Shown here: positions 8,054 to 14,953 of the stretch, in pieces
How positions within the stretch are numbered: the stretch's first letter is position 1
How the letters are laid out: every line of letters starts with the position of its first letter
DNA from: a virus
Virus record (IMG/VR): IMGVR_UViG_3300042896_001149
Span: 1 to 32,252 of that record
DNA length: 32,252 nt
Reading direction: 5' to 3' (one strand)
The notes under the pieces: generated by a model
Told to the model about the DNA's origin: nothing
The model's input: the letters and a program-made list of their open reading frames with translations, nothing else
Databases searched by the model: none
Translations under genes and position numbers: made by a program

Positions 8054-11000
8054 ATGGCTATTACACGTATTCAACAATCACAAATCAGTGGTTCACTTTC
8101 TCTCTCTGACAACGTTTCAAATGCAGATCTCGTCAAGTCAAGCCGTACGCTTGCTGACGACCTCAACTCACTTCGTACACAAGTCAAAAACATCATGGGT
8201 ACATCGGCATGGACCGATGGTCTCGACGGTTCACAAGACCTCGCAGACATCTACGCAGCAATGCATGCTTCTGGCATGAATGCAGCATTCCAAGGTGATG
8301 TTTCCATGGCAGGAAATGCAGACCTCAATGGCACACTTGACGTAGCAGGAGCATCTGACCTTCACGGCGATGTTCATGCATACGGTGCACTTGATGTTGA
8401 TGGCAATGCAGAAATCGGCGGAACCTTCGACGTTGCAGGTGCAGCTTCTTTCGCAAGCACACTTCACGTTGACGGAGCAGCAGATGTCGACGGAAACTTC
8501 GACGTTGCAGGAACATCTGACCTTCACGGCGATGTTCGCGCATACGGCGCATTGCGCGCTGACGGAAACGCAGACCTCAACGGCCAACTAGATGTTGCAC
8601 AGGAAGTTTACCTTGCAGCAGCTGGTAAGGAAACACAGGTTCGTGGTTCCCTCTCAGTCGCAGAAGATGCATCTCTCTCCGCTGACCTCTCTGTGTCAGG
8701 TGAATCCTCCTTGACAGGAGCAGTCTCCATGGCATCTACGCTCGACGTCACAGGAGCAGCATCCCTCTCCTCCACGCTCAGCGTGACAGGAAATGCAACT
8801 CTCTCCGCTGACCTCTCAGTTGCAGGTGACTCTGCACTCGCAGGTGACCTCTCTGTTGCAGGAATCGCAGACTTCAACGGCGATGTAACGGCAAACAAGA
8901 TCAGCATCGACGGCGACGTTGCACAACGTCTCTACATCGTCGACGCAGACGGTTCAATCAAGGATGAGTCCAAGATGACCTTCGACGGTTCCGAGCTTGC
9001 AATCGACGGCGACGTTGATGCTTCTGGTTCCGTGATGGCAGCTTCCTTCAAGATCGACGGTGACGTTGCACAACGTCTCTACATCGTTGATGCAGACGGA
9101 TCCATCAAGGACGAGCTCAAGCTCACCTTCGACGGATCTGAACTCGCAGTTGATGGCGACATCGACGCTTCTGGTTCTATCTTCGCAAACAAGATGGCAA
9201 TTGACGGCGACGTTGCACAACGTCTCTACATCGTTGATGCAGACGGTTCCATCAAGGATGAGTCCAAGCTCACCTTCGACGGATCTGAACTCGCAGTTGA
9301 CGGCGACCTCAGCGCAACAGGCGCAGCAGACATCAGCGGAAACGCATCTGTCGGCGGCACCTTCCATGCAGTTGGAAATGCAACACTCGACGCAGAGCTC
9401 TCAGTGGCAGGCACAGCATCCTTCGCGGATGATGCTTCTATCGCAGGTGGCCTCTCAGTCACAGGTGATGCATCCCTCGCAGCAGACCTCGCAGTCATGG
9501 GTGATGCAGCAATTATGTCAGACCTCGATGTTGCAGGTGATTCATTCCTTGCACAGGCACTCAATGTGTCTGGATCTGTGGCAATGGATTCCACCCTCGC
9601 AGTTGAAGGCAACGCATCCTTCGCAGCAGAACTCGCAGTCACCGGAGCAGTTTCATTCTCCTCAACACTCGGAGTAACAGGAAAGGCAACACTTTCTGAT
9701 GACCTCGAGCTCGCAGGCGATGCTGACTTCAACGGTGCACTCGACGTTGCAGGAGCATCTGACCTCCACGGTGCAGTCAAGATGTACAGCACACTTGAAC
9801 TCTCAGGTGCAGCTGACTTCAACGGAGCACTCGATGTTTCTGGAGCTTCTGACCTCCATGGTGCAGTGCACGCATACGACAACCTCGAAGTTGATGGAAA
9901 TGCATCCCTCGATGCGGATCTCGCAGTCGCAGGAAACAGCTCACTCACAGGAACACTCTCCGTTTCCGGTGCATCCACATTCGCAGACATCTCTGCGGAT
10001 GATGGTTCATTCTCCGGCGACGTGGACGTGACCGGTGCAATTAGCGGCGCAAGCATCTCCACATCAGGAACAGCATCCTTCGGTGGAAACCTCTCCGCAG
10101 CTGATGCATCCCTCTCCTCAGTCACAACAACAGGAACAGCATCCTTCGGAAACAACGTCTCCATCACTGGTAACCTCAGCGCTTCAGGCGATGCAACAAT
10201 CACAGGAGACATCTCAGCATTTGCAGCCGACTTCGACCACGTCGACGTCACAGGCTACATCTCTGCAGGTGGAAACCTCACGATCTCAGGCGACGCATCA
10301 ATCACCGGAGACCTCTCCGCAGCTGATGCAACACTCGCAAGCCTCCATGTAACAGGCAATGCTCAAATCGACGGTAACCTCCAGGTCAAGGGTTCGATGA
10401 CATACATCGACACGCAGAACATGCGCGTTCAAGATGCATTCATCTACCTCGCAACAGGATCTGCAGGAACCACCGATTCCGGTATCGTTCTCCATGAGGG
10501 CGCAGGTGCAGCGATGGATCTCGTCATCGGTCAATCCTCAGGTGCAGGTGAAGTCATCTTTGGTAAGAGCGATCGTAGTCCAGACGGCGAAGGCTCAATG
10601 GCCGGAATTGATCTCATTCCAGCTTGGATGTCCGAAGCCAAGATCGGTTCAGAAGAAGGTACAATGGTTGGTTCTATCCTCAAGGATGGATCCTCCCTTG
10701 CAGTTTCCGCTTCTTCCGACCTCAAGCTCGCAGCAGGATCCGAGGAGTTCAGCCTCGCATCAGTAGGCGATCAGGCAGCATTCGAAGCACAATTCGGCGC
10801 AGTCAGCGTCATCTCCGCCCTCGTCTCCGCAGCATCCGGTGGTAACTTCAAGCAAGATGCCCTAATGCCAGGAGCCGTTGGTGCAGGGTCTGACATCAAT
10901 TTCTCCGCAATCGGTTCACTCCGCAGCGCAGAGATCGTAACAGATGCAGACAAGAAGGTTGCGATGGATGTGTACCTCAACGGCGTTCGCCTCGCGTTTG

Positions 11001-11098
11001 GTGCTGACTACAGCATCCAAGCTGTCGACAAGATTCGCCTCTCAATGGACACAACGGGAGATGATCGTCTCTTCATTGTTCTCCATAACGCAGCATGA
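8054..11098 (+). CDS. Giant repetitive beta-solenoid fibre protein
   Basis: The protein has 1014 residues. After an 80-residue N-terminal region starting MAITRIQQSQISG, most of the chain is built from a 12-residue unit of the form L-x-V-x-G-x-A-x-L-x-x-x (for example LDVTGAASLSST, LSVTGNATLSAD). This is the pattern of a stacked beta-solenoid. Residues 285-431 hold three exact-length 49-residue modules containing DGDVAQRLYIVDADGSIKDE and TFDGSEL. Around residue 780 a VKGSMTYIDTQNMRVQDAFI segment resembles the fibre-to-tip transition seen in many phage fibres. The C-terminus (VYLNGVRL...DYSI...IRLS) looks like a small beta knob. The ATG at 8054 is chosen over the GTG at 8045 because AAGGTGG fits it. 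It is probably a head or tail fibre. It lies on the plus strand, opposite its neighbours, and uses codons richer in G and C, like the capsid gene. Confidence 0.85.
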   Translation: MAITRIQQSQISGSLSLSDNVSNADLVKSSRTLADDLNSLRTQVKNIMGTSAWTDGLDGSQDLADIYAAMHASGMNAAFQGDVSMAGNADLNGTLDVAGASDLHGDVHAYGALDVDGNAEIGGTFDVAGAASFASTLHVDGAADVDGNFDVAGTSDLHGDVRAYGALRADGNADLNGQLDVAQEVYLAAAGKETQVRGSLSVAEDASLSADLSVSGESSLTGAVSMASTLDVTGAASLSSTLSVTGNATLSADLSVAGDSALAGDLSVAGIADFNGDVTANKISIDGDVAQRLYIVDADGSIKDESKMTFDGSELAIDGDVDASGSVMAASFKIDGDVAQRLYIVDADGSIKDELKLTFDGSELAVDGDIDASGSIFANKMAIDGDVAQRLYIVDADGSIKDESKLTFDGSELAVDGDLSATGAADISGNASVGGTFHAVGNATLDAELSVAGTASFADDASIAGGLSVTGDASLAADLAVMGDAAIMSDLDVAGDSFLAQALNVSGSVAMDSTLAVEGNASFAAELAVTGAVSFSSTLGVTGKATLSDDLELAGDADFNGALDVAGASDLHGAVKMYSTLELSGAADFNGALDVSGASDLHGAVHAYDNLEVDGNASLDADLAVAGNSSLTGTLSVSGASTFADISADDGSFSGDVDVTGAISGASISTSGTASFGGNLSAADASLSSVTTTGTASFGNNVSITGNLSASGDATITGDISAFAADFDHVDVTGYISAGGNLTISGDASITGDLSAADATLASLHVTGNAQIDGNLQVKGSMTYIDTQNMRVQDAFIYLATGSAGTTDSGIVLHEGAGAAMDLVIGQSSGAGEVIFGKSDRSPDGEGSMAGIDLIPAWMSEAKIGSEEGTMVGSILKDGSSLAVSASSDLKLAAGSEEFSLASVGDQAAFEAQFGAVSVISALVSAASGGNFKQDALMPGAVGAGSDINFSAIGSLRSAEIVTDADKKVAMDVYLNGVRLAFGADYSIQAVDKIRLSMDTTGDDRLFIVLHNAA
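8906..9346 (+). repeat. Three tandem 147-bp repeats inside the fibre gene
   Basis: The string GACGTTGCACAACGTCTCTA begins at 8915, 9062 and 9209, exactly 147 bases apart, and the flanking sequence is also nearly identical. Each unit encodes 49 residues. The copies differ mainly at third codon positions and at a few residues (DESKM, DELKL, DESKL). This is an in-frame tandem duplication that could expand or contract by recombination. Confidence 0.95.
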
Positions 11099-11142
11099 AT
11101 TTAGCGTAAGCTAAGTTTTTAAAGGCTAAGACTAACTAGCCG

Positions 11143-11175
11143 GGGCCCAGAGGAAACTCTGGGCCCTTTTTATTT
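11143..11175 (+). terminator. Rho-independent terminator after the fibre gene
   Basis: A perfect 10-base-pair stem, GGGCCCAGAG (11143-11152) with CTCTGGGCCC (11157-11166), encloses a GAAA loop and is followed by TTTTTATTT. It begins 44 bases after the fibre stop and should end its transcript. The next plus-strand gene therefore needs its own promoter or read-through. Confidence 0.95.
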
Positions 11176-11232
11176 ACCTAATTGTACTTATTGAATATTT
11201 TATTATCAAATTTTTTTGAAAGATTATAAACA

Positions 11233-11865
11233 ATGAGCAACAAAGATCAAAAAGACTTCATCAGCACACTGACAACAAGGGCAAGACTGTTGACAGAGCT
11301 TATCGGTGATAAAACGACATCACTAAATTCGATGATCGAAAACATAAAAAGGCTTGATGGCTATGTTCTTGGATCAAAGGAATCAATTGCTAAGGTAGAA
11401 GAACACATCAAGAAACAAAAGAAAGAGCTTGTGGAGCTTTTAACACAAAAGAAAATTCCTCAAGAAGTTGCAAACCTGATAGACGGAGTTCTTCGCAGCA
11501 CTTCAGCTTTTGCAAAGAATGTTGCCATGGATGCAGAAAGGCTCTTCTACTCCAAACAAGGAGAGATGATCTTTTTGAAGCAAGACATTGAAAAACTTTC
11601 TTCAATAAAAGCAAATCATGAATCTGCGTTAACAAACGTTCAAAAGCAACAAGAAGAAAAAGCAGAAACGAAACAAGCGACACCAGTTAAGGATGATGAA
11701 CCTGTTCAGGAAAAGAAGCAGCCCGTAAGACCAGATAAGAACCCAAACACTAAGATTGGTAGAGCTGCCATGGACATCATGGAACGCAAGAAGAAGGCTG
11801 CTGGTTCATCACAAACAACCCAAGAAAACTCTACTAAAAAGAGAGGCAGAAAACCAAAGGCCTAA
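11233..11865 (+). CDS. Coiled-coil protein with basic AT-hook-like tail
   Basis: This is a 210-residue hydrophilic protein I do not recognise. Residues about 5-150 are rich in E, K, Q and L with heptad-like spacing, suggesting long helices (for example KVEEHIKKQKKELVELLTQK). From about 150 the chain is low-complexity (KQATPVKDDEPVQEKKQ) and it ends KKRGRKPKA, a sequence like the core of AT-hook minor-groove DNA binders. A DNA- or head-associated role is possible, as is a fibre chaperone given its position behind the fibre gene; neither is shown. The ATG follows a weak GAAAG. It converges with the gene at 11868, leaving only two bases between the stops. Confidence 0.75.
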   Translation: MSNKDQKDFISTLTTRARLLTELIGDKTTSLNSMIENIKRLDGYVLGSKESIAKVEEHIKKQKKELVELLTQKKIPQEVANLIDGVLRSTSAFAKNVAMDAERLFYSKQGEMIFLKQDIEKLSSIKANHESALTNVQKQQEEKAETKQATPVKDDEPVQEKKQPVRPDKNPNTKIGRAAMDIMERKKKAAGSSQTTQENSTKKRGRKPKA

Positions 11866-11880
11866 TATCAGGCTTTATTA
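11855..11880. terminator. Possible shared terminator between convergent genes
   Basis: AAAGGCCT, AATATC and AGGCTTT form a short hairpin with one bulged base over the two convergent stop codons. It is T-rich on the plus-strand side. The stem is weak, so this is only a candidate. Confidence 0.35.
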
Positions 11881-12263
11881 TAGGTTGCCAACATCTTTGA
11901 ACCAGATCTTGGGGCACGATTGAATGTTATCGTTCTACCAGTTAGATAAAAATCTGCCCCACCTGAGTCTCTCTCTTGTAGGACACCGTTAACGAACACA
12001 AGAACTCTATCGTTTATAGGAGTAAATTCTAACATGAACGTTACGTTCGTACCGTCGATCGCCCCAAGCGGAGCCTCATTCCAAACGATATTGATGTTAT
12101 TTGGAACTAATCTTGCTACTAGCGTGTCCAAGCTGGCAACTTTGTCAATGGTCGCTGTGATGGTGTTCATTTCATCCTCAGTCGTGATCAAAACAGGTCT
12201 AGGTCGAGGCCTGTAATATGAATAAGCCTTTCGAGATCTAGATATATCTCTAACAATCGCCAC
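11868..12263 (-). CDS. Small beta-rich virion protein candidate
   Basis: The 131 residues have an arginine/tyrosine-rich N-terminus (SYYRPRPRP). They end with a domain of the form FTPINDRVLVFVNGVLQ, then ADFYLTGRTITFNRAPRSGS. That F-V-N-G-V-L-Q, Y-x-L-x-G-x-T-I-T-F, A-P-x-x-G-S arrangement is common at the ends of phage fibre and baseplate-associated proteins, and a related VYLNGVRL segment ends the large fibre in this window. The start is uncertain. The GTG at 12263 lies inside a hairpin with a poor ribosome site. An internal ATG at 12170 has GAGG five bases upstream and would give a 100-residue protein containing all of the domain. Confidence 0.7.
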   Translation of the reverse strand: MAIVRDISRSRKAYSYYRPRPRPVLITTEDEMNTITATIDKVASLDTLVARLVPNNINIVWNEAPLGAIDGTNVTFMLEFTPINDRVLVFVNGVLQERDSGGADFYLTGRTITFNRAPRSGSKMLATYNKA

Positions 12264-12283
12264 ATTAATTATGTATTAATGTG
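12261..12283. promoter_or_regulatory. Hairpin covering a GTG start codon
   Basis: CACATTAAT (12261-12269) and ATTAATGTG (12275-12283) form a perfect 9-base-pair stem with a 5-base loop. On the minus strand the last three bases of the 3' arm are the GTG start of the 131-residue gene. Another CACATTAA lies at 12308. The element could block initiation or be a dyad operator. Confidence 0.5.
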
Positions 12284-12331
12284 TCTCAATTAATTTTTGT
12301 TATTGTGCACATTAAGTAACACTAAGTATGC

Positions 12332-13120
12332 TTAAAGTATCTTATAGGCCTCAAAGTGCATTCCATCTGGCCTTTGAGGAAACCATCCTCCCCAATAAAA
12401 CCCATGTTCATAAGCGATGTCAACCAACTCTCTGGTTGATCCAGTCGCGCCTCGAAGCGCAGGTTGAATACCAAGTTGGTTCCATTGAACGTTAATATCA
12501 AATGCCGTTGCCCACGCATGATTTGAAAGAACTGTTCTAGATCCTCTTATAAACCTGGGTGCCCATGATCCTCCCCACGTTACAATTAAATACGTCAATC
12601 CTGCATCATCCCATGCTTTAAATAGATTTAAGAATTGTTGCGAAATTGCTACATGAATTGATACTATTCCAGATTTAGGAAATCCTGGTATTCCTCTTAG
12701 TTGCGAAACATTAACGTTAGTTATACTCTTATTTAACCAATCACCAGTTATTGTGATTCCTTCAGGATTTCCCATTGTAGGTGATGTAACGTAAGAAAAC
12801 CTACCAAACAATTTTTCTCTATCTGTACGACTTAAAGGACCGACAGCAGGTCTTGGAGGCCAGTTTGGACCATTTATGTCAAGCGTAGGATCATCCATCA
12901 GTGGGTATCCAACTTGGATAGCAATAGACATTGTCTTTGGCCCAACCGTACCGTCTGCAATCAATCCTTTTCTATTTTGAAAAGCCTTTGTCTCTAACTC
13001 TGTAACAATATCGAACGTTCCGTTTACGATGACAGAGCTATTCTGTGACAATCCTCTTAGAAAGGTTTGCCATCGATCAACATCAGCACCAGTTGAACCT
13101 CTACGAAGAATTTGCAGCAT
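12332..13120 (-). CDS. Peptidoglycan-binding / M15-type peptidase (endolysin candidate)
   Basis: Residues 1-70 form a PG_binding_1-type domain: LRRGSTGADVDRWQTFL, a GTFD turn, then TKAFQNRKGLIADGTVGPKT. Residues about 150-262 match the zinc D,D- or L,D-peptidase M15 family. SNHAWATAFDIN supplies H201 and D208, and DGMHFEAY supplies H255 as the third zinc ligand. Family members usually have glycine where A204 stands. The enzyme should cleave peptide cross-links of peptidoglycan, either as endolysin or as a virion-associated lysin. No signal peptide is visible, so cytoplasmic accumulation and a separate holin would be needed for lysis; no holin was recognised in the window. A GAGG site lies four bases before the ATG, in the end of the upstream gene. 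Confidence 0.85.
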   Translation of the reverse strand: MLQILRRGSTGADVDRWQTFLRGLSQNSSVIVNGTFDIVTELETKAFQNRKGLIADGTVGPKTMSIAIQVGYPLMDDPTLDINGPNWPPRPAVGPLSRTDREKLFGRFSYVTSPTMGNPEGITITGDWLNKSITNVNVSQLRGIPGFPKSGIVSIHVAISQQFLNLFKAWDDAGLTYLIVTWGGSWAPRFIRGSRTVLSNHAWATAFDINVQWNQLGIQPALRGATGSTRELVDIAYEHGFYWGGWFPQRPDGMHFEAYKIL

Positions 13121-13126
13121 GTGACC

Positions 13127-13342
13127 TCAGAAAGTTGACATCATTTCAACAGCTGTACGAACTCTTTCGCGAAGTTCGTCAGGAAGTGCAGATAAAAGAA
13201 CATATGTCTCAGGACGATACGATCCCTCTACCGGCCCACCTACGGTTTCGGCAGAACTTTTATTAACTGCGACCCTAATAGAAAGAGGAGGGGCTCCGAC
13301 TCGAACATGAACCATTGGTTGATACAAATCTACTCTTTGCAT
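13127..13342 (-). CDS. Small unknown protein, 71 aa
   Basis: I do not recognise this protein. It begins MQRVDLYQPMVHVRVG and has a short basic/hydrophobic start, a central TVGGPVEGSYRPETYVLL segment and a helical end (LPDELRERVRTAVEMM). No membrane segment or signal peptide is visible. The ATG at 13342 has AAGGG six bases upstream. An in-frame ATG at 13348 overlaps the stop of the preceding 59-residue gene as ATGA and cannot be excluded. It ends six bases before the M15 peptidase gene, so it probably sits in that operon. Confidence 0.6.
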   Translation of the reverse strand: MQRVDLYQPMVHVRVGAPPLSIRVAVNKSSAETVGGPVEGSYRPETYVLLSALPDELRERVRTAVEMMSTF

Positions 13343-13344
13343 TG

Positions 13345-13524
13345 TCATCCCTTCAGGATTCCTTGAGACTTACCCAAGGCTTCATTCATTGTAGTAAATC
13401 TACCTTTAAGTAACGACAATGTTTCTTCTAATTGAGAACAATCTTCTCCACGAGCGCGAGATTCTAACAAACGATTCTCTAATTCAACAATTTGTAATAA
13501 CAAAGTCTCTGAAGTTGCTGACAT
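13345..13524 (-). CDS. Small coiled-coil ORF, 59 aa
   Basis: The frame runs from ATG at 13524 to TGA at 13345. Its product is a hydrophilic helix: TLLLQIVELENRLLESRARG, then a second amphipathic stretch SQLEETLSLLKGRF. The stop overlaps an ATG of the next gene (ATGA), typical of translationally coupled phage genes. The ribosome site (AAGAGC region) is weak. It is the first frame after a strong minus-strand terminator, so it probably leads the operon that contains the M15 peptidase. Function unknown. Confidence 0.6.
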   Translation of the reverse strand: MSATSETLLLQIVELENRLLESRARGEDCSQLEETLSLLKGRFTTMNEALGKSQGILKG

Positions 13525-13556
13525 ATAAATAAAATATCGCTCTTAATAGAGCATGT

Positions 13557-13591
13557 AAAAAAACGGATAGATCAATTTAAAATCTATCCGT
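13557..13591 (-). terminator. Rho-independent terminator (minus strand)
   Basis: On the minus strand ACGGATAGAT (plus 13582-13591) pairs perfectly with ATCTATCCGT (plus 13563-13572) around a 9-base loop, followed by seven T residues. It separates the small unknown gene at 13684 from the peptidase operon, which then needs a promoter between here and 13524. Confidence 0.9.
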
Positions 13592-13683
13592 CTTAGGTGG
13601 CGTATGTATTTTTGCTATTATATACGAAAGTAATGAACTTTCGCTAAAATATATATCACCAAAATTGACAAAAATCAATTAAT

Positions 13684-13896
13684 TTAAATTTTAACTGCAA
13701 TTTTTATCATAGCATCAATGTCAGCGATTGATTTTTCTAACTTTGTCTCTAAAGGTATCATGGCAATAGGAACAACACCAGATCCGTTGATACCATCTAG
13801 TCGCCATGTCTTTACTGTACGTAACAGCCCCTCTAACTCATCTTTAACTTTGAGCAAGGTTATCCCCAACGTCGACGGTCTAATAATTTGTGCCAC
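13684..13896 (-). CDS. Small unknown protein, about 70 aa
   Basis: The frame extends to an ATG at 13944, but no ribosome site precedes it. An in-frame GTG at 13896 has AGGTG four bases upstream and gives a product starting MAQIIRPSTLGITL, so that start is preferred. The protein is mostly helical (LLKVKDELEGLLRTVKTWRL, LETKLEKSIADIDAMIKIAV) with a small GINGSGVVP turn. No signal peptide or membrane helix is seen and I do not recognise it. It is followed by a strong terminator after about 90 bases. Confidence 0.55.
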   Translation of the reverse strand: MAQIIRPSTLGITLLKVKDELEGLLRTVKTWRLDGINGSGVVPIAMIPLETKLEKSIADIDAMIKIAVKI

Positions 13897-13972
13897 GTTC
13901 CACCTCGAACATATGTATTTAAATTCATTGATGAAACATGACACAAAATCATTTTTGCCGTTTAAAGCTAGT

Positions 13973-14500
13973 TCACTCCCAATTAATCACACGAAAACAT
14001 GACTTCGTCTGACCAAGGGCACTCATCCATCCTGCTGAAACTACTTCAAGATCAAAATAGTTCCAACACCTTTCGTCTCCCTGACCTGTGGCAACCTGAA
14101 GTTCACGATCAAACAACTTGACATATGTAACTGGACCGACTGACTCCTTGTTACCATTCATCATAAGGTATGTGTCAACTTCTCCACCATCCTTGATAAC
14201 CTTCTTAAACCGAAGCTCAACATCATCACCAGTATCACCACACATTGATGAAACGATGTGACCATTGATTGGTTTCAAATCAACCAACGTTCCTGGTTCA
14301 ATGTTACCATCTACCCTGAATGTATCCTTAAATGCATTCACTCCATCTTCTTGCCGTTCATCAAGAATGAACTCCTCAAGCTCCTCGAGAAGATAATCTG
14401 TGTCGTTGATGATTGAGTAATTCGTACCCACCATCGTTAGTGAATTGTAATGGCTCAGAGCCTTAACTAGAGACAACGCCTGACGCTTAGTAATTTCCAT
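13973..14500 (-). CDS. Unknown acidic protein, 175 aa
   Basis: I do not recognise this protein. It begins with a helix (TKRQALSLVKALSHYN), followed by an acidic stretch (YLLEELEEFILDERQED), then beta-rich sequence with GTLVDLKPINGHIVSSMCGD and a C-terminal WMSALGQTKSCFRVINWE. Two cysteines flank the centre and another lies near the end. There is no signal peptide, so it is probably cytoplasmic. AGGAGG at 14508-14513 lies seven bases before the ATG and is one of the strongest ribosome sites in the window. A terminator-like hairpin ends only a few bases upstream of that site. Confidence 0.75.
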   Translation of the reverse strand: MEITKRQALSLVKALSHYNSLTMVGTNYSIINDTDYLLEELEEFILDERQEDGVNAFKDTFRVDGNIEPGTLVDLKPINGHIVSSMCGDTGDDVELRFKKVIKDGGEVDTYLMMNGNKESVGPVTYVKLFDRELQVATGQGDERCWNYFDLEVVSAGWMSALGQTKSCFRVINWE

Positions 14501-14515
14501 CTTGGTTCCTCCTAT

Positions 14516-14553
14516 AAAAAAAGAAAAGGAGACCCACCGAGAATCTCCTTTTC
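14516..14553 (-). terminator. Terminator-like hairpin directly before a ribosome site
   Basis: On the minus strand GAAAAGGAGA pairs perfectly with TCTCCTTTTC (10 base pairs, 11-base loop), followed by CTTTTTTTA-like T-rich sequence across plus positions 14516-14522. It would end transcripts from the 88-residue gene. It sits only three bases upstream of the AGGAGG of the next gene, and its CTCCT arm is complementary to that AGGAG, so attenuation or ribosome-site masking is also possible. Confidence 0.8.
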
Positions 14554-14573
14554 AAACTAAGTAAGTTTTACTA

Positions 14574-14840
14574 TCAACGACGAGTCTTACCGGTAAACCC
14601 GTAGTGTGTACGAAGCAATCGATAGAGTGTTCGTGCCTCACGGCCTGTAAACTCAACCGTTCCTCCCTGAAGATCAATGAACATACGTGTCGAATCATTA
14701 CGCTCATCAGTGCTCAGTGCAGCATTGAAACCATCATCACGACGGGCAGTCTCTGTTCGAAGCTTGCCAGTACGATCACGACGTGTGCGGATGATTGCAT
14801 TCTTATTGGTCGAGGTTGTATTCTTCTTATTCTTAGGCAT
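14574..14840 (-). CDS. Small basic protein, 88 aa
   Basis: I do not recognise this protein. The first 35 residues are strongly basic (NKNAIIRTRRDRTGKLRTE), the middle is polar, and the C-terminus GREARTLYRLLRTHYGFTGKT forms an amphipathic basic helix. The charge pattern suggests nucleic-acid binding, but no named domain is visible. A GGAG ribosome site precedes the ATG. It lies between the exported-protein operon and the 175-residue gene and is followed by a terminator-like hairpin. Confidence 0.7.
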   Translation of the reverse strand: MPKNKKNTTSTNKNAIIRTRRDRTGKLRTETARRDDGFNAALSTDERNDSTRMFIDLQGGTVEFTGREARTLYRLLRTHYGFTGKTRR

Positions 14841-14908
14841 TTTCTAATCTCCAATTAATTTCGATTTAATCTATGTCGGCTTAAATGACTTGCCGGATGA
14901 TAGAAGGA

Positions 14909-14931
14909 TACACACATACCAAACGTGTGTA
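14909..14931. other. Small inverted repeat between operons
   Basis: TACACAC (14909-14915) and GTGTGTA (14925-14931) form a 7-base-pair dyad with a 9-base spacer, between the DUF1501-like stop and the 88-residue gene. No T-run follows on either strand, so it is more likely an operator or mRNA hairpin than a terminator. Confidence 0.4.
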
Positions 14932-14953
14932 CAAAAACCTAATTCAAAAGAGA

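Noticed and set aside
9060-9677. Overlapping plus-strand frame inside the fibre (205 codons)
   Set aside because: It mirrors the 147-bp repeats in another frame and shows only Ser/Gln/Thr repeats without any domain.
9226-10251. Long antisense open frame (341 codons) opposite the fibre gene
   Set aside because: It is a consequence of the repetitive codon pattern of the fibre. Its composition is low-complexity Ser/Ala/Pro and it has no ribosome site of note. The fibre frame has clear structural repeats.
11226-11233. TATAAACA before the coiled-coil gene as a late promoter
   Set aside because: It ends at the start codon and would leave no room for a ribosome site.
13524-13531. TATAAATA, the T4 late promoter consensus, on the plus strand
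   Set aside because: No plus-strand gene follows, and other genes of the window lack such a box. It is probably chance in an AT-rich gap.
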